64,000 nt of DNA from Enterobacillus tribolii (GCF_003363015.1 NZ_QRAP01000003.1:1-64000), one strand, 5' to 3'; positions 1 through 13,474 are shown, counted from the first letter of the stretch. The notes: generated by a model not told the origin, from the letters alone. A program made the numbers and translations.

Positions 1-473
<473 letters not shown>

Positions 474-489
474 TTAAAAACCCGAAAGC

Positions 490-2607
<2,118 letters not shown>

Positions 2608-2691
2608 CTATTCCTAGGACGTTCAAGTTAAGTTACCCACAGCGGACGACTTACCTGAAGCGTCCGCCTGGTTACTAACACTACGAAGGGA

Positions 2692-3177
<486 letters not shown>

Positions 3178-3258
3178 TTAATTCAGGATTGTCCAAAACT
3201 CTACGAGTTTAGTTTGACATTAAAGTTAAAACGTTTGGCCTTACTTAACGGAGAACCA

Positions 3259-3657
<399 letters not shown>

Positions 3658-3721
3658 TTAGCTTCGTAAACATGTGATAAATCGCCTTATACCCACCATT
3701 GGCAAAGTATAAGGACGCAGA

Positions 3722-3750
3722 ATTTTATTGCCGACCCGTGAAGGTGTCAA
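3722..3750 (-). promoter_or_regulatory. str operon promoter (sigma-70)
   Basis: Read on the minus strand there is a perfect -35 TTGACA (3750-3745), a 17-bp spacer and a -10 TAAAAT (3727-3722). This places the transcription start near 3715, about 80 bp before the rpsL ATG. Spacing and sequence resemble the known E. coli rpsL promoter. It lies just beyond the stop of tusB, so the str genes can be transcribed both from here and by readthrough from yheO-tusDCB. Confidence 0.85.
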
Positions 3751-3784
3751 GAAATATACAAGTCACTGCGTGCTGACGCGCATT

Positions 3785-4066
3785 TTACCAGGCCATCTGC
3801 TGCGTATGTTTTTCGCTCAACGTAACGAATTCAGTATAGTCAAGCAGCCTGATTGCGGGGGAAATATGCGCGCTCAAACCGCGCGCCTCAACATCTGCCG
3901 CCAGGGCGTATACCTGCGCCGCGGGTAAGACGTCAAGCGGGCGGGCGCCGTTCACCGCGCACAGCACGCCGTCCTGCAACAGCACCAGGTCATCGCCGTC
4001 GCCCATAAACAGGCAAAGCGTAGTCAGATCGGCCGCAACGGGGGATTTGTTCAGGGTATGAAGCAC
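3785..4066 (-). CDS. tusB: tRNA 2-thiouridine sulfurtransferase complex subunit TusB
   Basis: Small subunit (93 residues, E. coli 95) of the TusBCD heterohexamer. The complex relays persulfide sulfur from TusA to TusE/MnmA for 2-thiolation of the wobble uridine of Lys, Glu and Gln tRNAs. The sequence starts MLHTLNKSPVAADL and matches the DsrH/TusB fold family. It is last of tusDCB, 15 bp after tusC and directly upstream of the str promoter, as in E. coli. Confidence 0.93.
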   Translation of the reverse strand: MLHTLNKSPVAADLTTLCLFMGDGDDLVLLQDGVLCAVNGARPLDVLPAAQVYALAADVEARGLSAHISPAIRLLDYTEFVTLSEKHTQQMAW

Positions 4067-4081
4067 GTTATACCTCGCCTC

Positions 4082-4441
4082 TCAAAATGTCAGCACGACG
4101 TCGCACTGCGCCAGCTCCGCCCTCATTTGCGCAGCCGGCAGCACCGAGCAGGCCGTCGCCCATGCCGTCACATCCTGCAGTCCGCGCTCATGCAGGGACT
4201 CACCGCATAAGTACACGTGTTCGATGTCGTAGAGCGGCATAACGCCGAACGTCGCCACATAATCGCGCGCCAGTATCTGCGCCGGTTTCTGATCGCGCAG
4301 TAACTGAAATACGCCGTCGCCGACGAAAAACACCCGGACGTCTTCGCTGAAGGCGGACGCCGCCAGCAGCGCGTCCAGCCCTTCGCGCCCGGCGCTGGTT
4401 GTGTGCGGAGGGGAGGTAAAAACAAAGGCGAGACGTCGCAT
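4082..4441 (-). CDS. tusC: tRNA 2-thiouridine sulfurtransferase complex subunit TusC
   Basis: Middle subunit of TusBCD (119 residues, same as E. coli). It starts [31 protein letters not shown], typical of DsrF/TusC. It is flanked by tusD (9 bp upstream) and tusB (15 bp downstream) in one operon. It has a structural role in the sulfur-relay complex; the active-site cysteine is in TusD. Confidence 0.93.
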   Translation of the reverse strand: MRRLAFVFTSPPHTTSAGREGLDALLAASAFSEDVRVFFVGDGVFQLLRDQKPAQILARDYVATFGVMPLYDIEHVYLCGESLHERGLQDVTAWATACSVLPAAQMRAELAQCDVVLTF

Positions 4442-4450
4442 TCTATCCTC

Positions 4451-4840
4451 TCAGAACTGCATAATACGATCGCAGCGCAGCGCCGCTTCCGCCAGAGCGC
4501 CCAGGCCGCTCAGCGTGAACCCGGGTTGCAGGTTGGCCGCCGGCAGGCCGAGCTGGCGCGCTTCGTCTTCCGACACCACGCCGCGCCGCAGGGCGGCGGC
4601 AACGCAGACATTAAGCGTGACCTCATGTTCCTGCGCAAGCTGCTGCCATGCCCGGACCAGATCGCATTCATCGCTGGCGGGCGCAGTCAGCTGATTGGCG
4701 TTGCTCACGCCCTCACGATAAAAAAATACGCTCTCCAGCCGGTGCCCTGCCTCAATCAACGCACGGGCGAACTGCCAGGCGCTGCTGGCCGCCTGCGTGC
4801 CATACGCCGGGCCGGTCACGAACAGCGCATACCGCAGCAT
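4451..4840 (-). CDS. tusD: Sulfurtransferase TusD
   Basis: Catalytic subunit of the TusBCD sulfur-relay complex (129 residues; E. coli 128). The acceptor cysteine lies in the segment [15 protein letters not shown], corresponding to Cys78 of E. coli. The ATG shares one base with the yheO stop codon (TGATG), so translation is probably coupled to yheO. First of the tusDCB trio. Confidence 0.94.
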   Translation of the reverse strand: MLRYALFVTGPAYGTQAASSAWQFARALIEAGHRLESVFFYREGVSNANQLTAPASDECDLVRAWQQLAQEHEVTLNVCVAAALRRGVVSEDEARQLGLPAANLQPGFTLSGLGALAEAALRCDRIMQF

Positions 4841-5559
4841 CAGCGATCGCCCTGAATGTCGCCGCTTTTAAACTGGCGGATATAGAGATAGACCGTATGT
4901 TTGGAGATATTCAGCCGATCGGCCACCTGGTTGATGGCATCCTTGATATCGAAAATGCCCTTCTCATACAGGTTCAACACGATCTGGCGATTTTTGGCGT
5001 TGTTAGACACCGTACGGTCGGCATTCACTTCTTCAATGGTGAACTCCAGCGTTTGCGCGACCAGGTCATCCACCGACGACGCGAAGTTGACCGAAGAAGA
5101 AACTTCCTGCGGCTCTTTCGGGATGAAGGTTTCCACAATCTGGGAAAAAGGCACGTCCAGGTTCATGTTGATACACAGCAACCCGATCACCCGCTGCTCT
5201 TTGTTGCGGATGGCGATAGTGACCGACTTCATCAGCACGCCGCTCTTGGCGCGGGTGAAATAGGCTTTGGAAACGCTGCTGTCCTCCCCGGCCATGTCAT
5301 GCAACATGCGCAGGGCCAGATCGGTGATAGGAGAGCCGATCTGCCGCCCGGTGTGTTCCCCGTTGGCAATGCGCACGGCTGAGCATTTCAGATCTTCCAG
5401 GGAATGCAATACGATCTCGCAATGCGATCCGATGAGCATCGCCAGGCCGTCCACCACGGCTTCATAAGATTTCAGAATTTCATAATCTGACTGGCTGAAC
5501 GGACGCTCATCCAGCAGTTCCAGCTCGCTGGCGTCACCAGACAAAAGCACATTGGACAT
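4840..5559 (-). CDS. yheO: YheO-type transcriptional regulator (PAS-like plus HTH)
   Basis: A cytosolic DNA-binding protein of the YheO/DauR-like family. The N-terminal PAS-like YheO domain runs to about residue 150. The C-terminal helix-turn-helix is in [24 protein letters not shown]. The ATG at 5559 was chosen over a TTG three codons upstream: GAGGG lies about 9 bases before the ATG but abuts the TTG. It is cotranscribed with tusDCB by a one-base overlap. The effector is unknown; sequence conservation with E. coli YheO is very high. Confidence 0.92.
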   Translation of the reverse strand: MSNVLLSGDASELELLDERPFSQSDYEILKSYEAVVDGLAMLIGSHCEIVLHSLEDLKCSAVRIANGEHTGRQIGSPITDLALRMLHDMAGEDSSVSKAYFTRAKSGVLMKSVTIAIRNKEQRVIGLLCINMNLDVPFSQIVETFIPKEPQEVSSSVNFASSVDDLVAQTLEFTIEEVNADRTVSNNAKNRQIVLNLYEKGIFDIKDAINQVADRLNISKHTVYLYIRQFKSGDIQGDR

Positions 5560-5876
5560 TGCAAACAACCCTCGCGGTTGAACCCCTCGACATCATCTCC
5601 GGTCACTTTGAATACTTTATGATTTAACGTAAACGCAAGCACAGGCCCCGCCCGCGAATGCCGGGGGCAGGCTAAAAACCGGAAACCGCCCGGAAAGCCC
5701 CGTGCCGCAACCCCGTTTGCGAACGAAACCGGGACGACGCTTACCGATAAGCAGCTATTTTTAACTCTTTGAGGCGGATGGGGGAAGTTTTTTCGCAATC
5801 CCTCTCCGTCGGCGGATCGAGAAAAAGAAAAGCCGCGGCATTGCTGCCACGGCTTTCAGCGCGTAAACCAGATAAA
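5560..5876. other. Intergenic region yheO-fkpA
   Basis: This 317-bp stretch holds the fkpA terminator at its right end. On the minus strand it must also hold the yheO promoter, which I could not resolve to convincing -35/-10 boxes. A GC-rich segment near 5642-5670 can form an imperfect hairpin. No supported gene is seen; the one open frame here has no family resemblance. Confidence 0.5.
5821..5856 (-). terminator. Rho-independent terminator of fkpA
   Basis: On the minus strand, AAAGCCGTGGCA and TGCCGCGGCTTT form a stem (one G-U pair) followed by TTCTTTTTC. It starts about 20 bp after the fkpA stop codon. Confidence 0.85.
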
Positions 5877-6704
5877 TTATTTACCTGATTTCTCAGCGGG
5901 TTTTTCCGCCGGTTTGTTCGCTTCGGTTTCGTTCTTCGGCGTGGGTTTTACGTCCAGCAGCTCAACGTCAAACACCAGCGTAGAGTTAGCCGGGATCCCC
6001 GGAACGCCGGTTTTGCCGTAGGCCAGATCCGGCGGAATGACCAGCTTGATCTTGCCGCCTTTCTTAACGTGCTTCAGGCCTTCGGTCCAGCCCGGGATGA
6101 CCCCGTCAAGACGGAATGACAGCGGCTCGCCGCGGCTGTAAGAGTTGTCGAACTCAGAGCCGTCGGTCAGCGTACCTTTGTAGTTTACCGTTACGGTGTC
6201 GGTATCTTTCGGCGCTTCGCCAGTCCCTTCTTTCTCAACCTGATACATCAGGCCGGATTTCGTGGTCTTAACGTCTTTCTCTTTTGCAAAGCTGTCACGG
6301 TATTTTTTACCGGCTTCTTCGCTCGCCTTGGCATCCTGCTCCATCTTCGCCTGAGCAGAAGCCTTCACGCGGGCTTCAAAACCCTGCAGAGTCTGCTCGA
6401 TTTCCTGATCGGTCAGTTTGCTCTTATCGGCAAACGCATCCTGAACGCCGGCGATCAGCTGGGTCTTATCCAGCTTGATACCCAGCTTTTCCTGCTCTTT
6501 CAGGGAGTTTTCCATGTAACGACCCAGTGAAGCGCCTAATGCATAGGCCGCCTGCTGGTCATCAGTGTCGAATTTTTTCTCTGCGCTCACCGCCGGTGCG
6601 GGGGCGGCTGCGGCTTTTCCTGCGTTCTCTTCAGCGAAAACCTGAGCGTTCAGGGCCATCGCCATAGTGGCTGCAAGCACGGTGACTTTAAATAACGATT
6701 TCAT
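5877..6704 (-). CDS. fkpA: Periplasmic FKBP-type peptidyl-prolyl isomerase FkpA
   Basis: Periplasmic chaperone and proline isomerase. Signal peptide MKSLFKVTVLAATMAMALNAQVFA is followed by an alpha-helical dimerisation domain (about residues 30-140) and an FKBP catalytic domain (VTVNYKGTLTDGSEFDNSY to the LVFDVELLDV strand). The tail is Lys/Glu/Pro-rich. The ATG at 6704 (275 residues) is preferred over an upstream TTG; GGAG lies 8 bases before it. Divergent from slyX. The C-terminal tail is longer than I remember for E. coli. Confidence 0.95.
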   Translation of the reverse strand: MKSLFKVTVLAATMAMALNAQVFAEENAGKAAAAPAPAVSAEKKFDTDDQQAAYALGASLGRYMENSLKEQEKLGIKLDKTQLIAGVQDAFADKSKLTDQEIEQTLQGFEARVKASAQAKMEQDAKASEEAGKKYRDSFAKEKDVKTTKSGLMYQVEKEGTGEAPKDTDTVTVNYKGTLTDGSEFDNSYSRGEPLSFRLDGVIPGWTEGLKHVKKGGKIKLVIPPDLAYGKTGVPGIPANSTLVFDVELLDVKPTPKNETEANKPAEKPAEKSGK

Positions 6705-6972
6705 CCATTTCTCCAAACTTTAAGGCGGATGGCCTTAAATAACGCTGATCTAAGATTAGGGTGGCTACTATAGCTCAAAACAACCACTACGCGCACCAGA
6801 ATGACCACCATCTGACTTTGCTGCAAGGAAAAAGTTTCATCCACGCATTCAATTCAGTGTAGTCAATCATGACGGGTATTCCCGCTCATTTACGGGTAAA
6901 ATAAACACTATTGGGCATTATGCCTGCACGTTATGATTTCACCGCACATCACGCGGTTATCTGGAGCTTCAT

Positions 6973-7206
6973 ATGCAATCATCAGACTGGGACCCGGCGG
7001 CGTTTGAAGCCCGGCTGGAACTGCTCGAAAGCCGTCTGGCCTTTCAGGAACTCACTATTGAAGAGCTGAATCAGACCATCATCCAGCAGCAGTGGGAAAT
7101 GAACAAAATGCGCGAGCATATGCGCCTGCTCATCGACAAACTGCGCGCGTCGCAGCCTTCCATGGTCGCGTCGCAGTCGGAAGAGGTTCCGCCGCCGCAT
7201 TATTGA
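6973..7206 (+). CDS. slyX: SlyX family protein
   Basis: Small coiled-coil protein (77 residues; E. coli 72) of unknown function. The heptad-rich core [24 protein letters not shown] is characteristic. CTGGAGC lies just upstream of the ATG. Convergent with slyD, with which it shares a bidirectional terminator; divergent from fkpA. Confidence 0.93.
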   Translation: MQSSDWDPAAFEARLELLESRLAFQELTIEELNQTIIQQQWEMNKMREHMRLLIDKLRASQPSMVASQSEEVPPPHY

Positions 7207-7223
7207 TGCGGCGGATTCCAGGC

Positions 7224-7258
7224 AACAAAAAAGCGGCTTAATCAGCCGCTTTTTTGTT
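7224..7258. terminator. Bidirectional terminator slyX/slyD
   Basis: AACAAAAAAGCGGCT and AGCCGCTTTTTTGTT form a perfect stem around the loop TAATC. A- and T-tracts flank it, so it works for the convergent slyX and slyD transcripts. Confidence 0.95.
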
Positions 7259-7270
7259 ATACGCCGGGTA

Positions 7271-7915
7271 TCAGTGACAACCGCAACCGCCGTTGCCTTT
7301 ACCTTTGCCCTGACCGCCGCAGCAACCGCCGCCGCCATGACCGTGCTCATGATCGTGGTCGTGACCATGGCCGCCACAGCAACCATCGCCGTGATCGTGG
7401 TCATGGCCGTGACCGCCACAGCATCCGCCGTGACCGTGCTCATGGTCATGCTCGCCGTGTACATGGCCGTGCTCCAGCTCTTCAGCGGTCGCTTCGCGGA
7501 CAGCCACGACTTCAACGTTGAAGTTCAGGTTCTGGCCGGCCAGCATGTGGTTACCGTCAACCACCACGTGATCGTCGCCGACTTCGGTGATTTCTACCGG
7601 CACCGGACCCTGATCGGTTTCCGCCAGGAAACGCATGCCGACCTGCAGCTCGTCAACGCCCATAAAGACGTCTTTCGGTACGCGCTGCACCAGATTGTCG
7701 TCATAGCTGCCATACGCATCATTTGCGCCAACGTGCACGTCGAAGCGGTCGCCCACGTCGTGCCCTTCCAGCGCCTTCTCCAGGCCAGCGATCAGAGAAC
7801 CATGTCCGTGCAGATAGTCCAACGGTGCGCTCACCGGAGACTCATCAACTAAAACACCGTCTTCTGTACGTACCTGGTAAGCCAAGCTGACTACCAGGTC
7901 TTTTGCTACTTTCAT
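7271..7915 (-). CDS. slyD: FKBP-type peptidyl-prolyl isomerase and metallochaperone SlyD
   Basis: Cytosolic proline isomerase, chaperone and nickel-binding protein that helps hydrogenase maturation. The FKBP domain with an inserted IF chaperone flap covers residues 1-150 (DESPVSAPLDYLHGHGSLI, then GNHMLAGQNLNFNVEV). The tail (about 150-214) is almost entirely His, Cys, Gly and Asp, with three CCGG modules and HGHDHDH repeats. At 214 residues the protein is longer than E. coli SlyD (196), all of the gain being in the metal-binding tail. Confidence 0.95.
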   Translation of the reverse strand: MKVAKDLVVSLAYQVRTEDGVLVDESPVSAPLDYLHGHGSLIAGLEKALEGHDVGDRFDVHVGANDAYGSYDDNLVQRVPKDVFMGVDELQVGMRFLAETDQGPVPVEITEVGDDHVVVDGNHMLAGQNLNFNVEVVAVREATAEELEHGHVHGEHDHEHGHGGCCGGHGHDHDHGDGCCGGHGHDHDHEHGHGGGGCCGGQGKGKGNGGCGCH

Positions 7916-8043
7916 GATATCTCCTACCGTTGGAAACTAATTTGGCACGAATTGTATACCCTTAATCATGAGGGTAAAGCCGAATCCGCGCCATTGTATG
8001 CGACAGGATAAAAAATAGTACGCTTAAACGCCACCGTTGATAC

Positions 8044-8241
8044 TTAATCAGGGCGAAAAATACCGATCATTTGCTTATTATCATCCACGTACCCGCTCAC
8101 ATCCGCTTCAGGCTGCGCCAGTTGATGACCGCACTTAACGCATTCCGCCCGTTCAATATTATTCTCGCGCCACACCACCAGCGTGTCCTGCACCTTGCAT
8201 GCGGGGCAGACAGCCCCGGCGATAAATTTTTTCTTCATCAT
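8044..8241 (-). CDS. yheV: YheV family putative zinc ribbon protein
   Basis: Short protein (65 residues from the ATG at 8241; a second ATG follows at 8238). Two CxxC pairs, CPAC and CVKC, around the WRENNIERAECVKCGHQ core suggest a zinc ribbon, and the end QMIGIFRPD matches E. coli YheV. It starts 7 bp after the kefB stop and is the last gene of kefG-kefB-yheV. Function unknown; the upstream in-frame codons lie within kefB and were left out. Confidence 0.88.
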   Translation of the reverse strand: MMKKKFIAGAVCPACKVQDTLVVWRENNIERAECVKCGHQLAQPEADVSGYVDDNKQMIGIFRPD

Positions 8242-8248
8242 TTTATTA

Positions 8249-10075
8249 TTACGGCTCAAGGCCATCCTCTTCCTCATCCCAGCTGTGAAGCTGTTTACGT
8301 TCATGCTGCATTTCGCGCTGAAAGATATCCTCCAGTTCGCGCCGCGCTTCTTTCACGCGCGATACCTGGGCCACGTCGCCGTGATGCTGCGGCATCAGTT
8401 CCCTGAGCATGCGCATATCCAGCCGGCGAAAATGCTGCTGCGCCCGGTGCGCCTGATGCGGATGCATACCCAGTTCAATCAGCGCCTTACGCCCCAGTTC
8501 CAGCGCGCTGGAAAACGTCTCGCGGGTGAACTGATTCACGCCGGCCATCAGCAGCTCATGCGCCTCCACGCGGCCACGGGCGCGCGCCAGAATACGCAGA
8601 TGAGGGAAATGATGCTGGCACAAATGCACCACGGCCATGGTGTCTTCCGGCTCATTGCAGGTCACCACGATAGCACGCGCCTTCTCCGCGCCGGCGGCGC
8701 GCAGCAGTTCCAGATCGGTGGCGTCGCCGTAATACACCTTGTAGCCATAACGGCGCATCATGCTCACCGCGCTGACATCCCGCTCCAGCACGGTGATGCG
8801 CATTTTGTTCGCCATCAGCAAACGCCCGATCACCTGGCCGAAACGCCCGAATCCCACGATGATTACCTGCGGATCGTCGTCTTCAACATAAGGCGCTTCG
8901 TCATTTTCCTCGCTGAGGTTGTAGCGTTTTTCCAGAATTTTATCGACGATCTGCATCAGCAGCGGCGTCGTAACCATCGACAGAGTCACAATCACCAGCA
9001 GCTGCGCCGCCTGGGCATCGCTCAGCAGTTTCTGCGTCATCGCCGCGGAAAACAGCACGAAGGCGAACTCCCCGCCCTGGCTCAGCACCGCGGCGAACTG
9101 CAGCCGCACCGAACTGCGGATGCCGGAAATCCGCGCCAGCACATACAACACCAGCGCCTTAATCAGCACCAGCAACAGCACGCCGAGCAGCACTTCCCCC
9201 AGATGGGTGTACAGCACGCCGAGATTCAGCGCCATGCCGACGGAGATGAAAAACAGCCCGAGCAGCAGCCCCTTAAACGGTTCGATGGCAATTTCCAGCT
9301 CGTGCTGAAACTCACTTTCGGCCAGCAGTACGCCGGCGATAAACGTTCCCAACGCCATCGAAAACCCCAGCGCATCCATAAACATCGCCGCGCCGAGCAC
9401 GACCAGCAAGGCCGTTGCGGTAAAAATCTCCTTCACCCCGGTAGCCGCGATATAGCGGAACAGCGGGCGCAGCAAAAAACGGCCGCCGATCAACATGCCC
9501 GCCAGCGCGCCGACCTTCAGCGCGACGTATCCCCAGTCGGTATTATCGTTGCTGGAACCGGCCAGCACCGGAATCAACGCCAGCGCAGGGATCACCGCCA
9601 TGTCCTGAAACAGCAGCACGGAGAAGCCGAGCTGCCCGCCTTCATTGCGGTTCATGCCTTTTTCGCGCATCAGTTGCAGCGCCATCGCCGTCGAGGACAT
9701 CGCCAACCCGATACCGCCGATCACCGCCGCCTGCCAGGCAAACCCCGTCAGGCAAAGCAACCCGCCCAGCGCCAGCGCCGACAAAATCACCTGCCCGGCC
9801 CCCGCGCCGAAAATAGAACGCCGCAGCGCCCACAGCTTGGCAGGGTTCAGCTCCAGTCCGATGATAAACAGCAGGAACACCACCCCCAGCTCGGCAAAGT
9901 GCAAAATCTCATCCACATCACGGATGAAGCCCAGCCCCCACGGGCCGATGGCAATTCCGGCGATCAAAAAACCCAGCACGGTGCCGATACCCAGCCGGCG
10001 CGCGATCGGAACCGCGACCACTGCCGCAAACAAAAACAGCAGGATCGCCGGCAATAAAGAACTCTCTTCGCTCAT
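8249..10075 (-). CDS. kefB: Glutathione-regulated potassium/proton antiporter KefB
   Basis: Inner-membrane K+ efflux antiporter opened by glutathione adducts, protecting against electrophiles. The CPA2 membrane domain (about residues 1-380, many hydrophobic helices) is followed by an RCK/KTN domain with the Rossmann motif [14 protein letters not shown] and the typical [12 protein letters not shown] segment. The ATG at 10075 gives 608 residues (E. coli 601). It overlaps the kefG stop as ATGA, so the two are coupled. Upstream in-frame codons fall inside kefG. Confidence 0.95.
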   Translation of the reverse strand: MSEESSLLPAILLFLFAAVVAVPIARRLGIGTVLGFLIAGIAIGPWGLGFIRDVDEILHFAELGVVFLLFIIGLELNPAKLWALRRSIFGAGAGQVILSALALGGLLCLTGFAWQAAVIGGIGLAMSSTAMALQLMREKGMNRNEGGQLGFSVLLFQDMAVIPALALIPVLAGSSNDNTDWGYVALKVGALAGMLIGGRFLLRPLFRYIAATGVKEIFTATALLVVLGAAMFMDALGFSMALGTFIAGVLLAESEFQHELEIAIEPFKGLLLGLFFISVGMALNLGVLYTHLGEVLLGVLLLVLIKALVLYVLARISGIRSSVRLQFAAVLSQGGEFAFVLFSAAMTQKLLSDAQAAQLLVIVTLSMVTTPLLMQIVDKILEKRYNLSEENDEAPYVEDDDPQVIIVGFGRFGQVIGRLLMANKMRITVLERDVSAVSMMRRYGYKVYYGDATDLELLRAAGAEKARAIVVTCNEPEDTMAVVHLCQHHFPHLRILARARGRVEAHELLMAGVNQFTRETFSSALELGRKALIELGMHPHQAHRAQQHFRRLDMRMLRELMPQHHGDVAQVSRVKEARRELEDIFQREMQHERKQLHSWDEEEDGLEP

Positions 10076-10623
10076 CGTCGTCCCCCGCCGAGCGGCGCCG
10101 CCAACCACTGACCGTACGCTTTCGCGTGCGACTGCAACACATCCGGCTTCAGCCGCCTCGCCCAGTACACCACCATCGGCGTCATCCAGTGCATGTGGCA
10201 CATGCCTGCCGTCAGTTCGAAAGGACGCATCAGCTCCTCCAGGGTGTGATGGTTATAGCCGCTGACCTGATAAGCGCCCTCCGGCTCGCCGGTGGTCACC
10301 ACCGAACGCCAGTATTTGCCGCGCAGCGCATTGCCGCCGACGCCGCTGGAAAAACCGCGCGTCAGTACCCGGTCCAGCCACTCTTTGAGCAACGCCGGGC
10401 AGCTGTAGGTATACAGCGGATGCTGAAAGACAATCACCTGATGTTCGCGCAGCAGTTTCTGCTCATGGTGGATATCAATAAAAAAATCGGGATAGTGCTG
10501 ATACAAATCGTGCACGGTAACATGTTCAAGTTGCTGCGCCGGTTGCAGCAAAACCCGGTTAGCAACCGAGTCCTGTGACTCCGGATGGGCATACAGCAGC
10601 AAAACCCGCGGTGGCTGCGACAT
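10072..10623 (-). CDS. kefG: KefB ancillary NAD(P)H oxidoreductase KefG
   Basis: Flavodoxin-fold quinone reductase-like subunit needed for full KefB activity. It has 183 residues from ATG 10623. The start [19 protein letters not shown] and the [21 protein letters not shown] and [12 protein letters not shown] segments are typical of the KefF/KefG/MdaB family. AGGGGAATCG lies upstream. It is translationally coupled to kefB by an ATGA overlap. Divergent from yheS. Confidence 0.93.
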   Translation of the reverse strand: MSQPPRVLLLYAHPESQDSVANRVLLQPAQQLEHVTVHDLYQHYPDFFIDIHHEQKLLREHQVIVFQHPLYTYSCPALLKEWLDRVLTRGFSSGVGGNALRGKYWRSVVTTGEPEGAYQVSGYNHHTLEELMRPFELTAGMCHMHWMTPMVVYWARRLKPDVLQSHAKAYGQWLAAPLGGGRR

Positions 10624-10827
10624 CGATTCCCCTCCCAAAACATCGTCATCAGAAAGTTTTTCCGCTACCATGCGGCGCGGTAAGGCCGGATGCCCGACAT
10701 GATAACGGGCGGCCGTGACGGTTATGGTTATATAGCCAAAGGTAATGTTGCTAAAGAAAACACGTTACCAAGATTAATTTACTTAAAAGCAAAGATATTT
10801 TAACACACTCTCAGTAGACGACGCTTT

Positions 10828-12750
10828 ATGATTGTTTTCTCATCGTTACAAATTCGCCGCGGAACCCGCGTCCTGCTGGATAACGCCAGCGCGACCATTA
10901 ATCCGGGCCAAAAAGTCGGCCTGGTCGGTAAAAACGGCTGCGGGAAATCAACCCTGCTGTCGCTGCTGAAGGGTGAAATCAGCGCGGACGCCGGCAACGT
11001 GACATTTCCCGGCAACTGGTCGCTGGCCTGGGTAAACCAGGAAACGCCTGCGCTGGATATCCCCGCGCTGGAATACGTGCTGGACGGCGATCGGGAGTTC
11101 CGCCAGTTGGAAACCGATCTGGCGGACGCCAACGCCCGCAACGACGGCAACGCCATCGCCCTGCTGCACGGCAAGCTGGACGCCATTCAGGCCTGGACCA
11201 TCCGCCCGCGCGCCGCCAGCCTGTTACATGGTTTGGGCTTCAGCCAAAGCCAGTTACAGGAGCCGGTAAAATCCTTCTCCGGCGGATGGCGCATGCGCCT
11301 CAACCTGGCCCAGGCGCTGCTGTGCCGCTCAGACCTGCTGCTGCTCGACGAACCAACCAACCACCTCGATCTTGATGCGGTGATCTGGCTGGAGCGCTGG
11401 CTGAAGTCTTATCAGGGCACGTTGATCCTGATCTCCCATGACCGGGACTTCCTCGATCCCATCGTGGACAAAATTCTGCATATCGAGCAGGAGCAGTTGT
11501 TCGAATACACCGGCAATTACTCGTCGTTCGAGCTGCAGCGCGCCACCAAGCTGTCGCAGCAGCAAGCGCTGTACGAAAGCCAGCAGGCCAAAGTCGCCCA
11601 TCTCCAGCACTACATTGACCGCTTCCGCGCCAAGGCGACCAAGGCCAAACAGGCCCAGAGCCGGATAAAAATGCTGGAGCGCATGGAGCTGATCGCCCCG
11701 GCGCACGTGGACAACCCGTTCCGCTTCAGCTTCCGCCTGCCGGAAAGCCTGCCCAATCCGCTGCTGCGCATGGAAAAAGTCAGCGCCGGCTACGGCGAGC
11801 GTACCGTGCTCAACTCAATCAAGCTCAATCTGGTGCCCGGCTCGCGCATCGGCCTTCTGGGCCGTAACGGCGCCGGGAAATCGACGTTGATCAAACTGCT
11901 GGCCGGCGAGTTAACGCCGCAGCACGGAGAGGTCGCGCTGGCGAAGGGCGTGAAGCTGGGCTATTTCGCCCAGCATCAGCTGGAATACCTGCGTGCGGAT
12001 GAATCCCCGTTGCAGCACCTCACCCGCCTGGCGGAGCGCGAAACCGAGCAGCAACTGCGCGACTACCTGGGCGGTTTCGGCTTCCACGGCGATAAAGTCA
12101 GCGAAGCGACCCAACGTTTCTCCGGTGGCGAAAAAGCCCGTCTGGTGCTGGCGTTGATCGTCTGGCAGCGCCCCAACCTGCTGCTGCTCGACGAACCGAC
12201 CAACCACCTGGATCTGGACATGCGCCAGGCGCTGACCGAAGCGCTTATCGACTTCGAAGGCGCGCTGGTCGTCGTTTCCCACGACCGGCATTTGTTGCGC
12301 TCCACCACCGACGATCTTTACCTGGTCCACGACGGCCAGGTTGAGCCGTTCAACGGCGATCTGGAGGACTACCAGCAATGGATGATCGATCTGCAACGTC
12401 AGGAAAATCAGCAGGAAAGCGCGCCGAAGAGCGCCGAAGGCACGGTGAATAACGCGCAATCGCGCAAAGACCAAAAACGCCGGGAAGCCGACTTCCGCAG
12501 CCAGACCCAGCCGGTCCGCAAGCTTATCGCTCAGATGGAACAGCAGATGGAAAAGCTGGGCGCTCAGCTCGCCGCGCTGGAAGAAAAGCTCTCGGACAGC
12601 GGCCTGTACGACACCGACCGCAAAGCAGAACTCACGCAATGCCTGCAACAGCAGACGCAAACCAAGACGGCGCTGGAAGCGGCGGAAATGACGTGGCTGG
12701 ATGCGCAGGAGCAGTTGGAGCAGATGACGAAAGCCTTCGAAGAGGGCTGA
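10828..12750 (+). CDS. yheS: ABC-F family ATPase YheS
   Basis: Soluble ribosome-associated ABC-F protein of 640 residues (E. coli 637). It has two ATPase cassettes: Walker A GKNGCGKST and GRNGAGKST, signature SGGWRMRLNLAQAL and SGGEKARLVLAL, and Walker B LLLLDEPTNHLDLD in both. The charged linker and C-terminal coiled coil (KLIAQMEQQMEKLGAQLAAL) fit the family. Likely acts on translating ribosomes like other ABC-F factors; its specific role is unresolved. Confidence 0.95.
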   Translation: MIVFSSLQIRRGTRVLLDNASATINPGQKVGLVGKNGCGKSTLLSLLKGEISADAGNVTFPGNWSLAWVNQETPALDIPALEYVLDGDREFRQLETDLADANARNDGNAIALLHGKLDAIQAWTIRPRAASLLHGLGFSQSQLQEPVKSFSGGWRMRLNLAQALLCRSDLLLLDEPTNHLDLDAVIWLERWLKSYQGTLILISHDRDFLDPIVDKILHIEQEQLFEYTGNYSSFELQRATKLSQQQALYESQQAKVAHLQHYIDRFRAKATKAKQAQSRIKMLERMELIAPAHVDNPFRFSFRLPESLPNPLLRMEKVSAGYGERTVLNSIKLNLVPGSRIGLLGRNGAGKSTLIKLLAGELTPQHGEVALAKGVKLGYFAQHQLEYLRADESPLQHLTRLAERETEQQLRDYLGGFGFHGDKVSEATQRFSGGEKARLVLALIVWQRPNLLLLDEPTNHLDLDMRQALTEALIDFEGALVVVSHDRHLLRSTTDDLYLVHDGQVEPFNGDLEDYQQWMIDLQRQENQQESAPKSAEGTVNNAQSRKDQKRREADFRSQTQPVRKLIAQMEQQMEKLGAQLAALEEKLSDSGLYDTDRKAELTQCLQQQTQTKTALEAAEMTWLDAQEQLEQMTKAFEEG

Positions 12751-12756
12751 TGATCA

Positions 12757-12781
12757 TGCGGGCGCCCGTCTGGCGCCCGCA
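12757..12781. terminator. Hairpin between yheS and the LysE-type gene
   Basis: TGCGGGCGCC and GGCGCCCGCA pair perfectly around CGTCT, between the convergent stop codons. The T-tract is weak on the plus strand (GCGTTTCCTT). Probably a shared terminator. Confidence 0.6.
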
Positions 12782-12789
12782 GCGTTTCC

Positions 12790-13395
12790 TTAATGCCAGA
12801 TCAGCAATACGCAGGCCGCGGTCAGCAATCCCATCGAAATATTGAACGTGAACCAGGCGCGGCGGCTGCGCAACAGGCGCCCGATCAGCGTACCAAACCC
12901 CAGCCAGACAATCCCCGCCACCAGATTCACCAAAAACATACCGACGCTAATCGCCAGCACCGAATAGTTGTAACGCTCGCCGGCCAGGCTAAAGCTGGTT
13001 ATCGCCCCCAGCCCCATCAGCCAGGCCTTGGGGTTCAGGAATTGCAGCAACCACCCCTGATACCAATACACCGGCTTGCCGACCTTAACGGCGGCCGGAT
13101 CAAGCCGCTCATAGCTGGACGTCGCAATCTTCCAGGCGATATACAGCAAATAAGCGCTTCCCAGCACTTTCAGGGTCGTATGCAACGACGGATAAACCAC
13201 CAGCAGCCCGCCAACGCCGAACGCCACCAGCAACAGCAGCGACTGCATGCCCAGCATAATACCGAACATCAGCGGCACGGAACGCGTGAATCCGAAGTTA
13301 GCCCCCGAAGACGTCAATAACATGTTATTCGGGCCGGGCGTAATTGCCGCGACCCACAAAAACCCCAGCATTGAAAAAAACAGCCCCAGTTCCAT
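12790..13395 (-). CDS. LysE/RhtB family exporter
   Basis: Inner-membrane exporter of the LysE/RhtB superfamily with about six hydrophobic segments in 201 residues. The signature TPGPNNMLL lies near the N-terminus, and LQFLNPKAWLMGLGAI is the second conserved block. Substrates of the family are amino acids or derivatives; this one is not assignable from sequence. It lies between yheS and yheT, an insertion relative to E. coli gene order, and is convergent with yheS and divergent from yheT. Confidence 0.9.
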   Translation of the reverse strand: MELGLFFSMLGFLWVAAITPGPNNMLLTSSGANFGFTRSVPLMFGIMLGMQSLLLLVAFGVGGLLVVYPSLHTTLKVLGSAYLLYIAWKIATSSYERLDPAAVKVGKPVYWYQGWLLQFLNPKAWLMGLGAITSFSLAGERYNYSVLAISVGMFLVNLVAGIVWLGFGTLIGRLLRSRRAWFTFNISMGLLTAACVLLIWH

Positions 13396-13474
13396 GCCCA
13401 GACAAACCCTGAAATGAATGTTTATAGTGTCTTGACGCTATCAGTGTGATATTGATCGCACAAGACCCAACAAC

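Noticed and set aside
8183-10057. Plus-strand open frame of 624 codons opposite kefB
   Set aside because: It is antisense to a clear kefB, has His/Gln/Arg-rich shadow composition and no start context.
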